Assembly: GCF_947498515.1 (NCBI RefSeq)
Contig: NZ_CANMKO010000013.1
Coordinates: 1 to 64,000, forward strand
Direction of reading: 5' to 3'
DNA: 64,000 nucleotides
From: an uncultured Pelagimonas sp.
GTDB taxonomy: Bacteria; Pseudomonadota; Alphaproteobacteria; Rhodobacterales; Rhodobacteraceae
The translations under genes were made by a program, and so were the position numbers. A model generated the notes under the pieces. The model had not been told where the DNA came from, searched no databases, and worked only from the letters and a program-made list of their open reading frames with translations. Below are positions 16,890 to 26,117 of this stretch, piece after piece. The stretch's first letter is position 1. Each line of letters starts with the position of its first letter.

Positions 16890-18512
16890 ATGCAAATTCA
16901 TTACGACGGTCTGCAAAAGACCGACGCTAATTTTGTGCCTTTGTCACCTGTCTCGTTCCTTCACCGGGCGGAAAAGCTGCATGGCGATCGTTTGGCCGTC
17001 GTCTATGGCGATGTGCGGGTCAGTTGGTCGGATTTGGCGGGGCGCATTCGCACCGTTGCCAATGGTCTTACCGCTCGTGGTCTTGGCAAGGGTGACACGG
17101 TTTCGGTCTTGTGCCCCAATACCCCACAACTGTTTGAACTCCAGTTTGCAGTGCCTATGACTGGTGCGGTGATCAACACGTTGAACACCCGCCTCGAAGC
17201 CGAGACAATTGCCTATATCCTTGATCATGCGGATACCAAACTGGTGATTGTGGATGCAGAACTGTCAGGGACCCTAGCCCAAGCTTTCGAAACTCTGGGC
17301 CGCTCCATTGAAACCATTGAAATCGTCGACCCCCATTCACAGGCTGTGCCGAGGCTTGGCGGTGATCTCTATGAAAGCCTTGTTCAAGGTAAACCCGTTC
17401 AAAAAACCGGCCTTCCAGCGGATGAATGGGATGCTATCGCTCTGAACTATACCTCCGGCACATCCGGGCGCCCAAAGGGCGTGGTTTATCATCATCGCGG
17501 TGCCTATTTGATGGCGATGGGCACGGTTGCCGCGTGGCAGGTGCCGCATTACCCGGTCTATCTTTCCGTTGTGCCGATGTTTCACTGCAATGGCTGGGGC
17601 CATCCCTGGGTTATGGCCATGCTTGGCGCGACAACGGTGTTCACCCGCACCCCTGCCCCAGACAAGCTTTTGGAGGCCATCCAAACCCATAGCGTGACCC
17701 ATATGGGGGCCGCTCCAATTGTGTTGCAAATGTTGGTCGACGCCGCGGATCAGGCGCAAACCCAATTTGACCCGCCTGTGCGGGCCCTAACCGCTGGGGC
17801 GCCGCCACCGCCATCGGTTTTGGAAAAGTCCCGCGCCATGGGATTGGATGTGATGCAGGTTTACGGGCTGACCGAAACCTATGGGCACATCTCAAAATGT
17901 CTCTGGCAGGATGGTTGGGACGCGGCTGACCCCGCCGAACAATCCCGGCTTCAGGCGCAACAAGGCATCGCCTTTCCCATGGTTCAAGAGGTCGCGGTGA
18001 TTGACCGCGACACTGGAGAACCCGTCCCCCAAGACAGCACCCAACAAGGTGAAATCGCTGTTCGCGGCAACACGGTTATGAAAGGCTATTACAAAGACCC
18101 CGAAGCCACTGCACAGGCGTTTGCCAACGGCTGGTTCTGGTCGGGTGATGGCGCTGTGGTCGACACAGGTGGCTATATCCAGATCAAGGACCGCCTCAAA
18201 GATGTGATCATTTCAGGCGGGGAAAACATCTCTTCGGTCGAAGTTGAAGCCGTCATTTATGATCACCCCGCCGTTCTTGCCGCGGCGGTCATTGCCAAAC
18301 CCGATCCGAAATGGGGCGAAGTTCCCTGCGCTTTTGTCGAGTTGCGCGCCGACATGTCGGCCAACGCCGATGAGATCATCCAATTTTGCCGATCCCGCCT
18401 TGCCGGGTTCAAAACACCTAAATCGGTGGTCTTTGGTGAATTGCCCAAAACCTCCACCGGCAAAATCCAAAAATTTCAACTGCGCCATTTGGCGCTGGAT
18501 ACGAGGTCCTGA
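16890..18512 (+). CDS. dmdB: AMP-forming acyl-CoA ligase, probable 3-methylmercaptopropionyl-CoA ligase (DmdB type)
   Basis: 540 residues. AMP-binding motifs are complete: YTSGTSGRPKGVVYHHRG, YGLTETYG, WFWSGDGAV and the catalytic-lysine motif KTSTGKIQKFQLR near the C-terminus. Length equals characterised DmdB proteins (about 540). DmdB activates methylmercaptopropionate, the product left by DmdA, which is encoded directly downstream with no gap. The start at 16890 has GGGAGGAG seven bases upstream. Broad-range medium-chain ligase activity is possible; the neighbour makes the DMSP role likely. Confidence 0.75.
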   Translation: MQIHYDGLQKTDANFVPLSPVSFLHRAEKLHGDRLAVVYGDVRVSWSDLAGRIRTVANGLTARGLGKGDTVSVLCPNTPQLFELQFAVPMTGAVINTLNTRLEAETIAYILDHADTKLVIVDAELSGTLAQAFETLGRSIETIEIVDPHSQAVPRLGGDLYESLVQGKPVQKTGLPADEWDAIALNYTSGTSGRPKGVVYHHRGAYLMAMGTVAAWQVPHYPVYLSVVPMFHCNGWGHPWVMAMLGATTVFTRTPAPDKLLEAIQTHSVTHMGAAPIVLQMLVDAADQAQTQFDPPVRALTAGAPPPPSVLEKSRAMGLDVMQVYGLTETYGHISKCLWQDGWDAADPAEQSRLQAQQGIAFPMVQEVAVIDRDTGEPVPQDSTQQGEIAVRGNTVMKGYYKDPEATAQAFANGWFWSGDGAVVDTGGYIQIKDRLKDVIISGGENISSVEVEAVIYDHPAVLAAAVIAKPDPKWGEVPCAFVELRADMSANADEIIQFCRSRLAGFKTPKSVVFGELPKTSTGKIQKFQLRHLALDTRS

Positions 18513-19616
18513 ATGTCTCTTCTTTCTCCATCCCGTCGCCTGCGTGAGACTCCGTTCTCGGCCGGTGTGAAGGCCGCCGGTGTCAAAGCCTATACGGTCT
18601 ACAATCACATGTTGCTGCCCACGGTGTTTGATGATGTCGAACGCGATTATCATCACCTGAAAAACCATGTTCAGGTTTGGGACGTGTCGGTGGAACGACA
18701 GGTTGAATTGATCGGTCCTGACGCCTCCAGACTGATGCAGCTGCTCACGCCCCGCGATCTGACCAAGATGCAGGATGACCAATGTTACTACGTCCCGATC
18801 GTTGATCAAAAGGGGCGTATGCTCAATGATCCAGTGGCGATCAAACATAGCGAAACCCGTTGGTGGATTTCCATCGCCGATAGTGACCTGCTTTTGTGGG
18901 CCAAAGGTTTGGCGATTGGCGCAGGTTTTGATGTCGAGGTATTCGAGCCCGACGTCGCCCCATTGGGGGTTCAGGGGCCAAAGGCCGGACAATTGATGGA
19001 ACGGGTCTTTGGCCCAGAAGTCCACGACATTCGCTTTTTCCGCCACAAACGGCTGCCCTTTGGCGAGTCGTCCTTCATCGTGGCGCGGTCCGGCTATTCC
19101 AAACAGGGTGGCTTCGAAATTTACGTCGAGGACCGTAACCTTGCGATGCCGCTTTGGGACGCTCTGTTTGCGGCCGGCCCAGATCTAACTGTTCGGGCCG
19201 GGTGCCCAAACTTGATTGAGCGCATTGAGGGCGGGTTGTTGAGCTATGGCAATGACATGTCGATGGAGAACACACCGTTAGAATGCGGGTTGGACAAGTT
19301 CTGCAACGCACCTGAAAGCGTTAATTTTATCGGTAAAGCGGCGCTCAAGGCCGAAGCTGAAGCCGGACCAAAACGCAAAATCCGGGCCGTCGCAATCGAC
19401 GGTGATCCGGTAAGCGCCACGACAACAGCGTGGCCCCTGAACAGCGGTGAAACGGTTGTAGGTCAGATTACATCGGCCGCTTGGTCCCCAGATTTTCAAA
19501 CAAATGTGGCCATCGCGATGGTTGATGCCGGTTTTTGGGAGGCGGGAACGTCCCTAACGGCCGACACGCCCGAAGGGCAACGAACGGCCACAGTCCAAGC
19601 CGGATTCTGGAAGTAA
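18513..19616 (+). CDS. dmdA: Dimethylsulfoniopropionate demethylase DmdA
   Basis: 367 residues of the GcvT/aminomethyltransferase fold with the sequence features I associate with DmdA: an SPSRRLRETPF N-terminus, VKAYTVYNHMLLPT, DVSVERQVEL, GYSKQGGFEIYVED and GCPNLIERIEGGLLSYGNDM. DmdA transfers a methyl group from DMSP to tetrahydrofolate, giving methylmercaptopropionate. The ATG follows the ligase stop codon directly. Other GcvT-like proteins exist, but the length and the neighbouring ligase and BCCT genes support DmdA. Confidence 0.85.
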   Translation: MSLLSPSRRLRETPFSAGVKAAGVKAYTVYNHMLLPTVFDDVERDYHHLKNHVQVWDVSVERQVELIGPDASRLMQLLTPRDLTKMQDDQCYYVPIVDQKGRMLNDPVAIKHSETRWWISIADSDLLLWAKGLAIGAGFDVEVFEPDVAPLGVQGPKAGQLMERVFGPEVHDIRFFRHKRLPFGESSFIVARSGYSKQGGFEIYVEDRNLAMPLWDALFAAGPDLTVRAGCPNLIERIEGGLLSYGNDMSMENTPLECGLDKFCNAPESVNFIGKAALKAEAEAGPKRKIRAVAIDGDPVSATTTAWPLNSGETVVGQITSAAWSPDFQTNVAIAMVDAGFWEAGTSLTADTPEGQRTATVQAGFWK

Positions 19617-19701
19617 CCACACCAAAAGCAAGACCTGAAGTCTCTCGGCGGACATGCGTTCGCCGAGCCAAGAAACCTGTGTCAAAAAGGGAGGGACACC
19701 A

Positions 19702-21348
19702 ATGTCAAATGAACCACCGCTGATGGAATTGCCCATCAAGACCGCGGATGGCGGCTTTTATGATGGCTTTAGCAAAGACGTCACTATCACGGCCAAAGTC
19801 CTGATTGGGGCCTTGATTATATGGGCCGTCGCCTTTCCGGAGAATGCCGCCAGCGTCCTGAGCAGCATGAACAGCTTCCTATTGGCGAATTTCGCAACAT
19901 GGTACATCTGGGTTGTTGCCTTCTTTATCTTGGTTTGCGTGGTTTTGGCGATTATTCCAAGTACTGGAAAGCTCCGCATGGGGATGGCCGATGATGCGCC
20001 GGAATTTTCAAGCTTCTCTTGGTTTTCTATGATGTTCGGCGCCGGGATCGGGATTGGCATGCTGACCTTTGCCACTGCCGAACCTATGTATCACTTTGCC
20101 AATAACCCCGAGGTTATCCAAGGGCTGGCCGAAGGCTCGACCGAGGGCAATGTGCGCTACGCCTACAAATGGTCGTTCCTTCACTGGGGCTTTTCGGCAT
20201 GGGCTTGCTATGCCTTGGTCGGGCTGTCGCTTGGGTATTTTTCTTACCGTCGCAATCTACCATTGACCATTCGTTCGGGCCTTTCACCGTTGTTTGGCGC
20301 ACGCCTATCGGGGCCATTGGGCCATGTGATCGACATCGTTGCGGTTGTTGCGACCGTGTTGGGTGTGGCGCAAACTCTGGGCTTTGGGGTCGAACAATTC
20401 GTCGCCGGTTTGCACCGAATTGGCTTTGGCGACTGGCTTTTGGATGCGGAAGGCAAAGCCACAACCACAGCCATTGTCGTGGCACTAGTTGTCATCATGG
20501 GTGCCTCAACTTTGTCCGCCCTTTCTGGCGTTGGCAAAGGCATCAAATGGCTGTCCAACATCAACATGGGCCTAAGCTTTTTCTTGTTGGCGTTCTTCTT
20601 GATTTTTGGATCCGCCGCCTTTGGCATACAGGCGCTTTTTGTCGGATTGTTTGACTACATCGTCGCCCTGCCTAGCTTACTGTTTACCGTTTGGCGCGCC
20701 GATAGCACCGAAACAGGCGACGCTTTGGCCTCGTGGCAGGGCGGATGGTCGGTGTTCTATTGGGCCTGGTGGATCGCATTTGCGCCCTTTGTCGGGGTGT
20801 TTTTGGCGCGTATTTCACGCGGGCGCACCGTACGGGAATATGTTTTGGGCGCGATCGTCATCCCGTCACTCATGTGCTTTGTCTGGTTCACCATTGTCGG
20901 TGGCACCGCCATTAACCTAACCCTGAACGGCACCGCTGGCGATGCGATCTCGGGCGCAGGTCAGCAAGCGCAGCTCTTTGCGATGCTCGATGTGATCCTG
21001 TCATCAGGGTTTGCTTGGGTAATGGCCGTGTTGGTTGTTATCTTGCTCTTGACCTATCTCGTGACTTCGGCGGATAGCGCGGTTCTTATTGTCAACACCA
21101 TCAACTCTGGTGGTGACGAAGGTCCAAAGGGACGCCCTCATATCATTTTTTGGGGCGTTGCCCTTGCGATGGTTGTTGGAGCCCTGCTTGTGATCGGAGG
21201 TTTGGGTGCAATCCAAACTGCCATGGTCATTGGCGCGCTACCTTTTAGCCTTGTGATGGCCTTGATGGGCATTGCCTTGATCAAGGGTATCTTGCGCGAC
21301 AGCAAACGCGAAGCCAACGGCGTCACCAGCGTCTATTCGGAAGACTAA
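19702..21348 (+). CDS. BCCT-family transporter, probable DMSP/glycine betaine carrier
   Basis: 548 residues with about twelve membrane segments. BCCT hallmarks are present: MMFGAGIGIGMLTFATAEP (glycine-rich segment) and FYWAWWIAFAPFVGVFLARI (Trp box). The start at 19702 has GGGAGGG eight bases upstream. Position two codons' worth of spacing after dmdA (85 bases) and before a strong terminator indicates it belongs to the DMSP operon. Substrate among DMSP, betaine and carnitine is not decided by sequence. Confidence 0.87.
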   Translation: MSNEPPLMELPIKTADGGFYDGFSKDVTITAKVLIGALIIWAVAFPENAASVLSSMNSFLLANFATWYIWVVAFFILVCVVLAIIPSTGKLRMGMADDAPEFSSFSWFSMMFGAGIGIGMLTFATAEPMYHFANNPEVIQGLAEGSTEGNVRYAYKWSFLHWGFSAWACYALVGLSLGYFSYRRNLPLTIRSGLSPLFGARLSGPLGHVIDIVAVVATVLGVAQTLGFGVEQFVAGLHRIGFGDWLLDAEGKATTTAIVVALVVIMGASTLSALSGVGKGIKWLSNINMGLSFFLLAFFLIFGSAAFGIQALFVGLFDYIVALPSLLFTVWRADSTETGDALASWQGGWSVFYWAWWIAFAPFVGVFLARISRGRTVREYVLGAIVIPSLMCFVWFTIVGGTAINLTLNGTAGDAISGAGQQAQLFAMLDVILSSGFAWVMAVLVVILLLTYLVTSADSAVLIVNTINSGGDEGPKGRPHIIFWGVALAMVVGALLVIGGLGAIQTAMVIGALPFSLVMALMGIALIKGILRDSKREANGVTSVYSED

Positions 21349-21354
21349 CCAATC

Positions 21355-21391
21355 AGGCAGGCCGAGCCACCCGTCGCTCGGCCTGCCTTTT
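21355..21391 (+). terminator. Rho-independent terminator of the DMSP operon
   Basis: AGGCAGGCCGAGC (21355-21367) and GCTCGGCCTGCCT (21376-21388) form a perfect 13-bp stem with an 8-base loop, followed by TTTT. Confidence 0.93.
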
Positions 21392-21422
21392 CCCCGGATC
21401 AGTTCATTGAAAAGCAAACCCT

Positions 21423-22451
21423 ATGACCAAGCTTGATCTCAACCTTCAATTCGCCACTAGCATTGCGCCACGGTCCATTTCACGACCTTTCGTTTTTGTT
21501 TTGCTGCCGGGTTTTTCGGCGATGAGTCTTAGCACCGCCGTTGAGGTCTTGGCCGGTGCCAATGCCGCCGGAGCCTCGCCTGTCTATTGTTGGAAGATCG
21601 TCAGCGCCGATGGCACCCCCGCCACCGCCTCGACGGGTTTGACCATGGCGGTTGACGATAGCCTGCCAGACATCCAACATGATGAAACCATTGTTTTATG
21701 TGGTGGTGCGCGGGTTGATGAACCGGTCGACTTGCAGGTGGTCAAATGGCTCCGCAAAGCTGCGCGTCACGGTGCCAAACTCGGGGCGATGGGCGGTGGC
21801 GGGACTGCGCTTTTGGCACAAACCGGGCTGTCATCGGGTCAAAGCATCGCCAGCCATTGGTCAACGGCTCCGGCCTTGCAAGAGAGCTTTCCCAACGCGG
21901 ATATCACGCAATCTATCTTTGAAATTTCGGACAAGGTGATCACATGCCCCGGCGGCGCGACGGCCTTGGATCTGTTTATAAATGTCGTGTCCCAACACAA
22001 CGGCATATCCTGTGCGCAAACCGTGGCGGGCGATTTGGCCTGTTCCAGTATTCGCGACAAACACACCGAACAAACATTTTCAATTGCGTGCCAGTTTGGC
22101 CGCCAAAGCCATCATTTGGAACAAGCGATCCAAGTGATGAAAACAAGCATCGAAGACCCGATTTCACCCTCCCAAGTTGCCGTTCAGGTCGGTGTATCGA
22201 GCCGCCAATTGGAACGCCTTTTCTCAAAACATCTTAACATGTCGCCCAAGGCTTTTAGCACGAAACTCCGCCTCGAACGGGCCCGCATTTTGCTGCAACA
22301 AACAGACTTGGCAATGATCGATGTCGCCATCGCCACCGGGTTCCAAAACACCACGCATTTTTCCAAACTGTATAAACGGCGGTTCGGTGTGACGCCTAGC
22401 AATGAGCGCGGCGTGGCGGTGCCTTGCTTTTCTGGAACCAACACACCGTGA
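21423..22451 (+). CDS. GlxA-like AraC-family regulator with DJ-1/PfpI domain
   Basis: 342 residues. Residues about 20-195 are a DJ-1/PfpI-like domain (FVFVLLPGFSAMSLSTAVEVL, GAMGGGGTALLAQTGL), and residues about 235-335 hold two AraC HTH motifs (SPSQVAVQVGVSSRQLERLF, and MIDVAIATGFQNTTHFSKLY). Relatives such as GbdR and CdhR control betaine and carnitine use, which fits its place directly behind a BCCT gene. It is separated from the transporter by a terminator, so it is transcribed independently. Confidence 0.85.
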   Translation: MTKLDLNLQFATSIAPRSISRPFVFVLLPGFSAMSLSTAVEVLAGANAAGASPVYCWKIVSADGTPATASTGLTMAVDDSLPDIQHDETIVLCGGARVDEPVDLQVVKWLRKAARHGAKLGAMGGGGTALLAQTGLSSGQSIASHWSTAPALQESFPNADITQSIFEISDKVITCPGGATALDLFINVVSQHNGISCAQTVAGDLACSSIRDKHTEQTFSIACQFGRQSHHLEQAIQVMKTSIEDPISPSQVAVQVGVSSRQLERLFSKHLNMSPKAFSTKLRLERARILLQQTDLAMIDVAIATGFQNTTHFSKLYKRRFGVTPSNERGVAVPCFSGTNTP

Positions 22452-22455
22452 CCTT

Positions 22456-23826
22456 TTAGAGAAGGGCATGCCAGCTCTCTGCGTAGCGCGCCAAAAGGGG
22501 GGCAAACTCTGGCCTGTCCTGCATGTGAACCCGAGGCATCTCGGACGGTGACACCAACATCGCAGCTCCAAGGCTGGTCCCGGTTTTGGAACTGGCCGCG
22601 CCAACCCCATTGGGGCGCAACACCGCCAGCATATCAAGGAAATCTGCATTTCGGGCAAAGGGGCCTTCGACAAGTGTCGGCCCCTTGGCTCCGATCAGAT
22701 CAAGGCATGTCTGCGTCATCAGAGCAAGATAGAGCGACAGCGCATAAATGCGTTCACCGTCTGACTGCGGTGGATTGCTCCAACTGAACACGCGACCAGA
22801 ATACGGGCCGCTATTGGGCTCGACGGCGGGCAACAGCATGATTTTATTATGCAAAACAGTCATTCGATCTTGCTCGGAAGGCTCGACCGTTGAGGCGTCG
22901 CGGATGATTTCGTATTCGCGCCCCCCCATGAACCGCGCCGATGGGACGGGTGCCCCGACGGCGTTAACGTTCACCAAAGTGTCGCGCGCCGGGTCAAGTT
23001 TCACATCCCCCCCGTTAAGCGCCATGGCAACCACCCAAGTCCCCGTTGAAACAACGGAAAACGTATCCATGTCTCCCTGAAGATAAGGAACCAAAGAGGC
23101 ATTGCTATCATGGATGCCGCAGACCACCGGTGTTGTCGCCCGCAATCCGGTCTTTGCGGCGGTCTCGGCCGTGATAACGCCCAAAACATGCGATGAAGGG
23201 AGCGCCGGAGCGAGCTTGTCAGACAGTCCCAATGTACCAACCAGCGTAGACGCCCGCCCGGTCCAGGGGTTCCAAAGGTCAGTATGACAGCCCAACGAGG
23301 TCACATCACAGGCCCATTGCCCCGTAAGACGATAGGCCCAGTATTGAGGATAGGTGATGACATGCGCGGTGCGGTCCAAAAGGGTTGGGTCACGCTCAAA
23401 AAGCCAATGTAATTGCGCCCCAACGTTCAATCCACCCGGCAATCGTGGTGACCCGGTTTCCGCAAAAATCGGACGGATTTTGTTATACGCCTCGTCGCAC
23501 TCGTTCGGCCCGTCAAACTCATAGTCAAGCATCGGGGTCGCCAAGTCCCCGGCCTTGTCCAGCAACACAACCGAGGCCCCGTGGGTTGTGATCGAAATCG
23601 CATCAACGCCATGGCTCTTGTGAAACGCGGCTAGGTTTTCAAGGAAGAACGCCCAATGCCCCTCAAGGTCAAAATGCGGATAGGGGGCGGCATCAATAAC
23701 CGTGTTCGGCCGGGTCACAACGGCTATTTCCGATAGGGTTTCACTGTCGACAAGCGCCAATTTGGCGTTGGTCTTGCCGACATCAATAACCGCAATGTGC
23801 TTGGGTGTTGGTTCCGGCCCGATCAT
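22456..23826 (-). CDS. rhaK: FGGY-family L-rhamnulokinase, RhaK type
   Basis: 456 residues of the FGGY kinase family (N-terminal [17 protein letters not shown] phosphate motif, [16 protein letters not shown] and [14 protein letters not shown] in the second half). In Rhizobium leguminosarum rhaK is the last gene of rhaRSTPQUK and phosphorylates the rhamnose breakdown intermediate; the gene order here is the same. It overlaps the mutarotase gene by four bases. Confidence 0.87.
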   Translation of the reverse strand: MIGPEPTPKHIAVIDVGKTNAKLALVDSETLSEIAVVTRPNTVIDAAPYPHFDLEGHWAFFLENLAAFHKSHGVDAISITTHGASVVLLDKAGDLATPMLDYEFDGPNECDEAYNKIRPIFAETGSPRLPGGLNVGAQLHWLFERDPTLLDRTAHVITYPQYWAYRLTGQWACDVTSLGCHTDLWNPWTGRASTLVGTLGLSDKLAPALPSSHVLGVITAETAAKTGLRATTPVVCGIHDSNASLVPYLQGDMDTFSVVSTGTWVVAMALNGGDVKLDPARDTLVNVNAVGAPVPSARFMGGREYEIIRDASTVEPSEQDRMTVLHNKIMLLPAVEPNSGPYSGRVFSWSNPPQSDGERIYALSLYLALMTQTCLDLIGAKGPTLVEGPFARNADFLDMLAVLRPNGVGAASSKTGTSLGAAMLVSPSEMPRVHMQDRPEFAPLLARYAESWHALL

Positions 23827-24137
23827 GGCAAATGAAACACGGTTTCAAGCGGCTCAACCACCGGTTCGTTGTTGGGGTGGGTTTCCATCAGATCCGCCAT
23901 ATGCTCCCACCACCGTTGCATGACCGGATGGTTTGGCAGATCATCCATGGAATGCCCGTCTTTGCGCCACAACACCGCAAATAAATCACATGTGTCTTGG
24001 GCATAGTGGATCGAATAATCAACGATCCCAGCCTCTTTGAGCAATGTCACAAGATCAGGCCAAATCTCATCATGGCGTCTGCGGTATTCGTCGAGGTGTC
24101 CGGGCGTTAAGCGCATACGAAAGGCGATCTTTTCCAT
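23823..24137 (-). CDS. rhaU: L-rhamnose mutarotase
   Basis: 104 residues, the usual length of RhaM/Rha[29 protein letters not shown] and [16 protein letters not shown] are family motifs, with the catalytic His near residue 20. It interconverts alpha- and beta-L-rhamnose after uptake. The start at 24137 is four bases after the permease stop codon; a longer frame to 24188 would overlap the permease. Confidence 0.92.
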   Translation of the reverse strand: MEKIAFRMRLTPGHLDEYRRRHDEIWPDLVTLLKEAGIVDYSIHYAQDTCDLFAVLWRKDGHSMDDLPNHPVMQRWWEHMADLMETHPNNEPVVEPLETVFHLP

Positions 24138-24141
24138 GACG

Positions 24142-25143
24142 TTATCCCCCCGTCTTGCGATACATTGCCCAAAGGCGCGGCAGGGCAATGACCCCGATCA
24201 ACAACAACCCGATGAAGATCGACATGACGATGCCCGGGACGTTCAACAGGCCCAGCCCAAAAGTTACAAGTCCCATGACAAAGGCCGCGATCACAACGCC
24301 GGGAATGCTCCCCGAACCGCCAAGAATGTTTACCCCACCCAGAACAACCATGGTCACGATTTCCAGCTCCATTCCGCTGGCAATTGAAGGGCGTGTCGAT
24401 CCGAGCCGAGAGGTCAAACAAACCGCCGCCAAGCCTGACATCAGACCAGTCAACAAGAACAAGATCATCTTGACGCGGTCAACGCGAATGCCCGAAAACA
24501 ACGCGCCGGTTGGGTTGTTCCCGACGGCATAAACGGTGCGTCCAAAGCTGGTTTTGTGCAGTAAAACGCCAAACACCACAGCCAACAGTGCGAAGATCGC
24601 AAATTCGACGGAAATCACCCAAAAGACATAGCCCTGACCAAACCAGGAAAAGTCACTGGGATAGCCACGAAACGCCCCGTCACCCAAAATGATGTAGCTG
24701 ATCCCGCGAAACAGGCTCATGGTGCCGATGGTCACAACGATGGAGGGCAGCCCCAGTTTGGTCACCAAGGCCCCATTAAAGGCCCCGCATGCCAACCCGG
24801 TTCCCAGACCAACCAAGACCAGTACCGGGGTGCCCGCTCCCATCTCCATCGCCACGCCCATCGCGGTTGACGCCAGCGCAATTATCGCCGCAACCGAGAG
24901 ATCAATTTCACCGGCGATGATCAACAGCGCCATGGCAAAGGCAATCATTGCCTTTTCAGTGAAATTGAACGTCGCGTCGGAGAGGTTCCAAGCATTTAGA
25001 AAATACGGCGAAGCCAGCGAGTTTAGGATGAAAATCCCAACGGCCACCCCAAGCAAAAGGCTTTCCCAGCTCATCATCCGGGCCCGCATCGGTGAGCGCA
25101 GGCGATCGGGAATGACGCGCGGCGTTGTATCTGTCAGGCTCAT
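24142..25143 (-). CDS. rhaQ: L-rhamnose ABC transporter permease RhaQ
   Basis: 333 residues, about ten membrane segments, with the BPD_transp_2 signature ([53 protein letters not shown]). It is the second permease of a CUT2-type sugar importer. It overlaps the upstream permease by four bases. Confidence 0.9.
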   Translation of the reverse strand: MSLTDTTPRVIPDRLRSPMRARMMSWESLLLGVAVGIFILNSLASPYFLNAWNLSDATFNFTEKAMIAFAMALLIIAGEIDLSVAAIIALASTAMGVAMEMGAGTPVLVLVGLGTGLACGAFNGALVTKLGLPSIVVTIGTMSLFRGISYIILGDGAFRGYPSDFSWFGQGYVFWVISVEFAIFALLAVVFGVLLHKTSFGRTVYAVGNNPTGALFSGIRVDRVKMILFLLTGLMSGLAAVCLTSRLGSTRPSIASGMELEIVTMVVLGGVNILGGSGSIPGVVIAAFVMGLVTFGLGLLNVPGIVMSIFIGLLLIGVIALPRLWAMYRKTGG

Positions 25144-26117
25144 TGCGCATGCTCCGCTGATTTGAGGATGATACGGCCTTTGGTCCGGCCAGATTGGGCA
25201 TTAAAGGCGACGGCAATGATGATGGCGGCTCCGGAGATCGCCAACTGCCAAAACGGTGAAATATCGACAACCGGAAGCGCGTTTTTTATCACCCCTAAAA
25301 AGAGCGCCCCGAGCAACGTGCCGATCACTGTCCCGGCCCCACCGGCGATTGAAATCCCGCCGATGACACAGGCCGCGACCACATCCAGTTCAAACCCGCC
25401 AGCGATATCAACATAGGCCACTGAATAGCGGGCAATCCAAAGATAGCCAGTTAACCCAGCCAACATGCCCGAGATCGTAAAGGCCAAAAACTGCGTCTTG
25501 CCGACATCGATCCCGGTGTAAACCGCCGCATGAGGGTTGCCGCCAACCGCATAGATCGCTCGCCCCAATGTGGTGCGGGCCATAACGATGACCATCACAA
25601 CCGCGACAAGGACGCTCACCCAACCCAACACTGGCATACCAAGAAGGCTGGTACGTGGAACACCGGTAAAGGCCGCGCTCATCTCATGGGCGTTGATCCA
25701 TTTGCCGTCTGTCAGCAAGAAAATGACGCCCCGGAAAATGGTCATTGTGCCAAGTGTCACAACGATTGGCGGGATATTGAGCTTCCACACCAACACCCCA
25801 TTGATCGCCCCCAAGGCTGCGCCCATGAGAATAGAAATCGCTACAATCACAGCAATCGGCAGGCCCGGCATTGCCACGTTGATCATCGCGCAAACCATTC
25901 CCGTAAGCGCGAGGTTTGCCGCCACAGAAAGATCAATACAGCGGGTTAAAATCACCACCATCTGCCCCATCGCCAAAATCATCAACGGCGAGGTATCGGT
26001 GAACACCATTACCAGATTGGCGGGGGCGATAAAGCCGGGGAACCGCGTGGCAATCAAGGCGATCAACACCACTATCGCAGCGGCGAGAATAGTCTCTCTT
26101 GATTTCAGGAACGTCAT
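25140..26117 (-). CDS. rhaP: L-rhamnose ABC transporter permease RhaP
   Basis: 325 residues, about ten membrane segments, same family as the neighbour (DLSVAANLALTGMVCAMI, IPPIVVTLGTMTIFRGVIFL, GGISIAGGAGTVIGTLLGA). Forms a heterodimeric channel with RhaQ. It overlaps the ATPase gene by four bases (ATGA). Confidence 0.9.
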   Translation of the reverse strand: MTFLKSRETILAAAIVVLIALIATRFPGFIAPANLVMVFTDTSPLMILAMGQMVVILTRCIDLSVAANLALTGMVCAMINVAMPGLPIAVIVAISILMGAALGAINGVLVWKLNIPPIVVTLGTMTIFRGVIFLLTDGKWINAHEMSAAFTGVPRTSLLGMPVLGWVSVLVAVVMVIVMARTTLGRAIYAVGGNPHAAVYTGIDVGKTQFLAFTISGMLAGLTGYLWIARYSVAYVDIAGGFELDVVAACVIGGISIAGGAGTVIGTLLGALFLGVIKNALPVVDISPFWQLAISGAAIIIAVAFNAQSGRTKGRIILKSAEHAQ

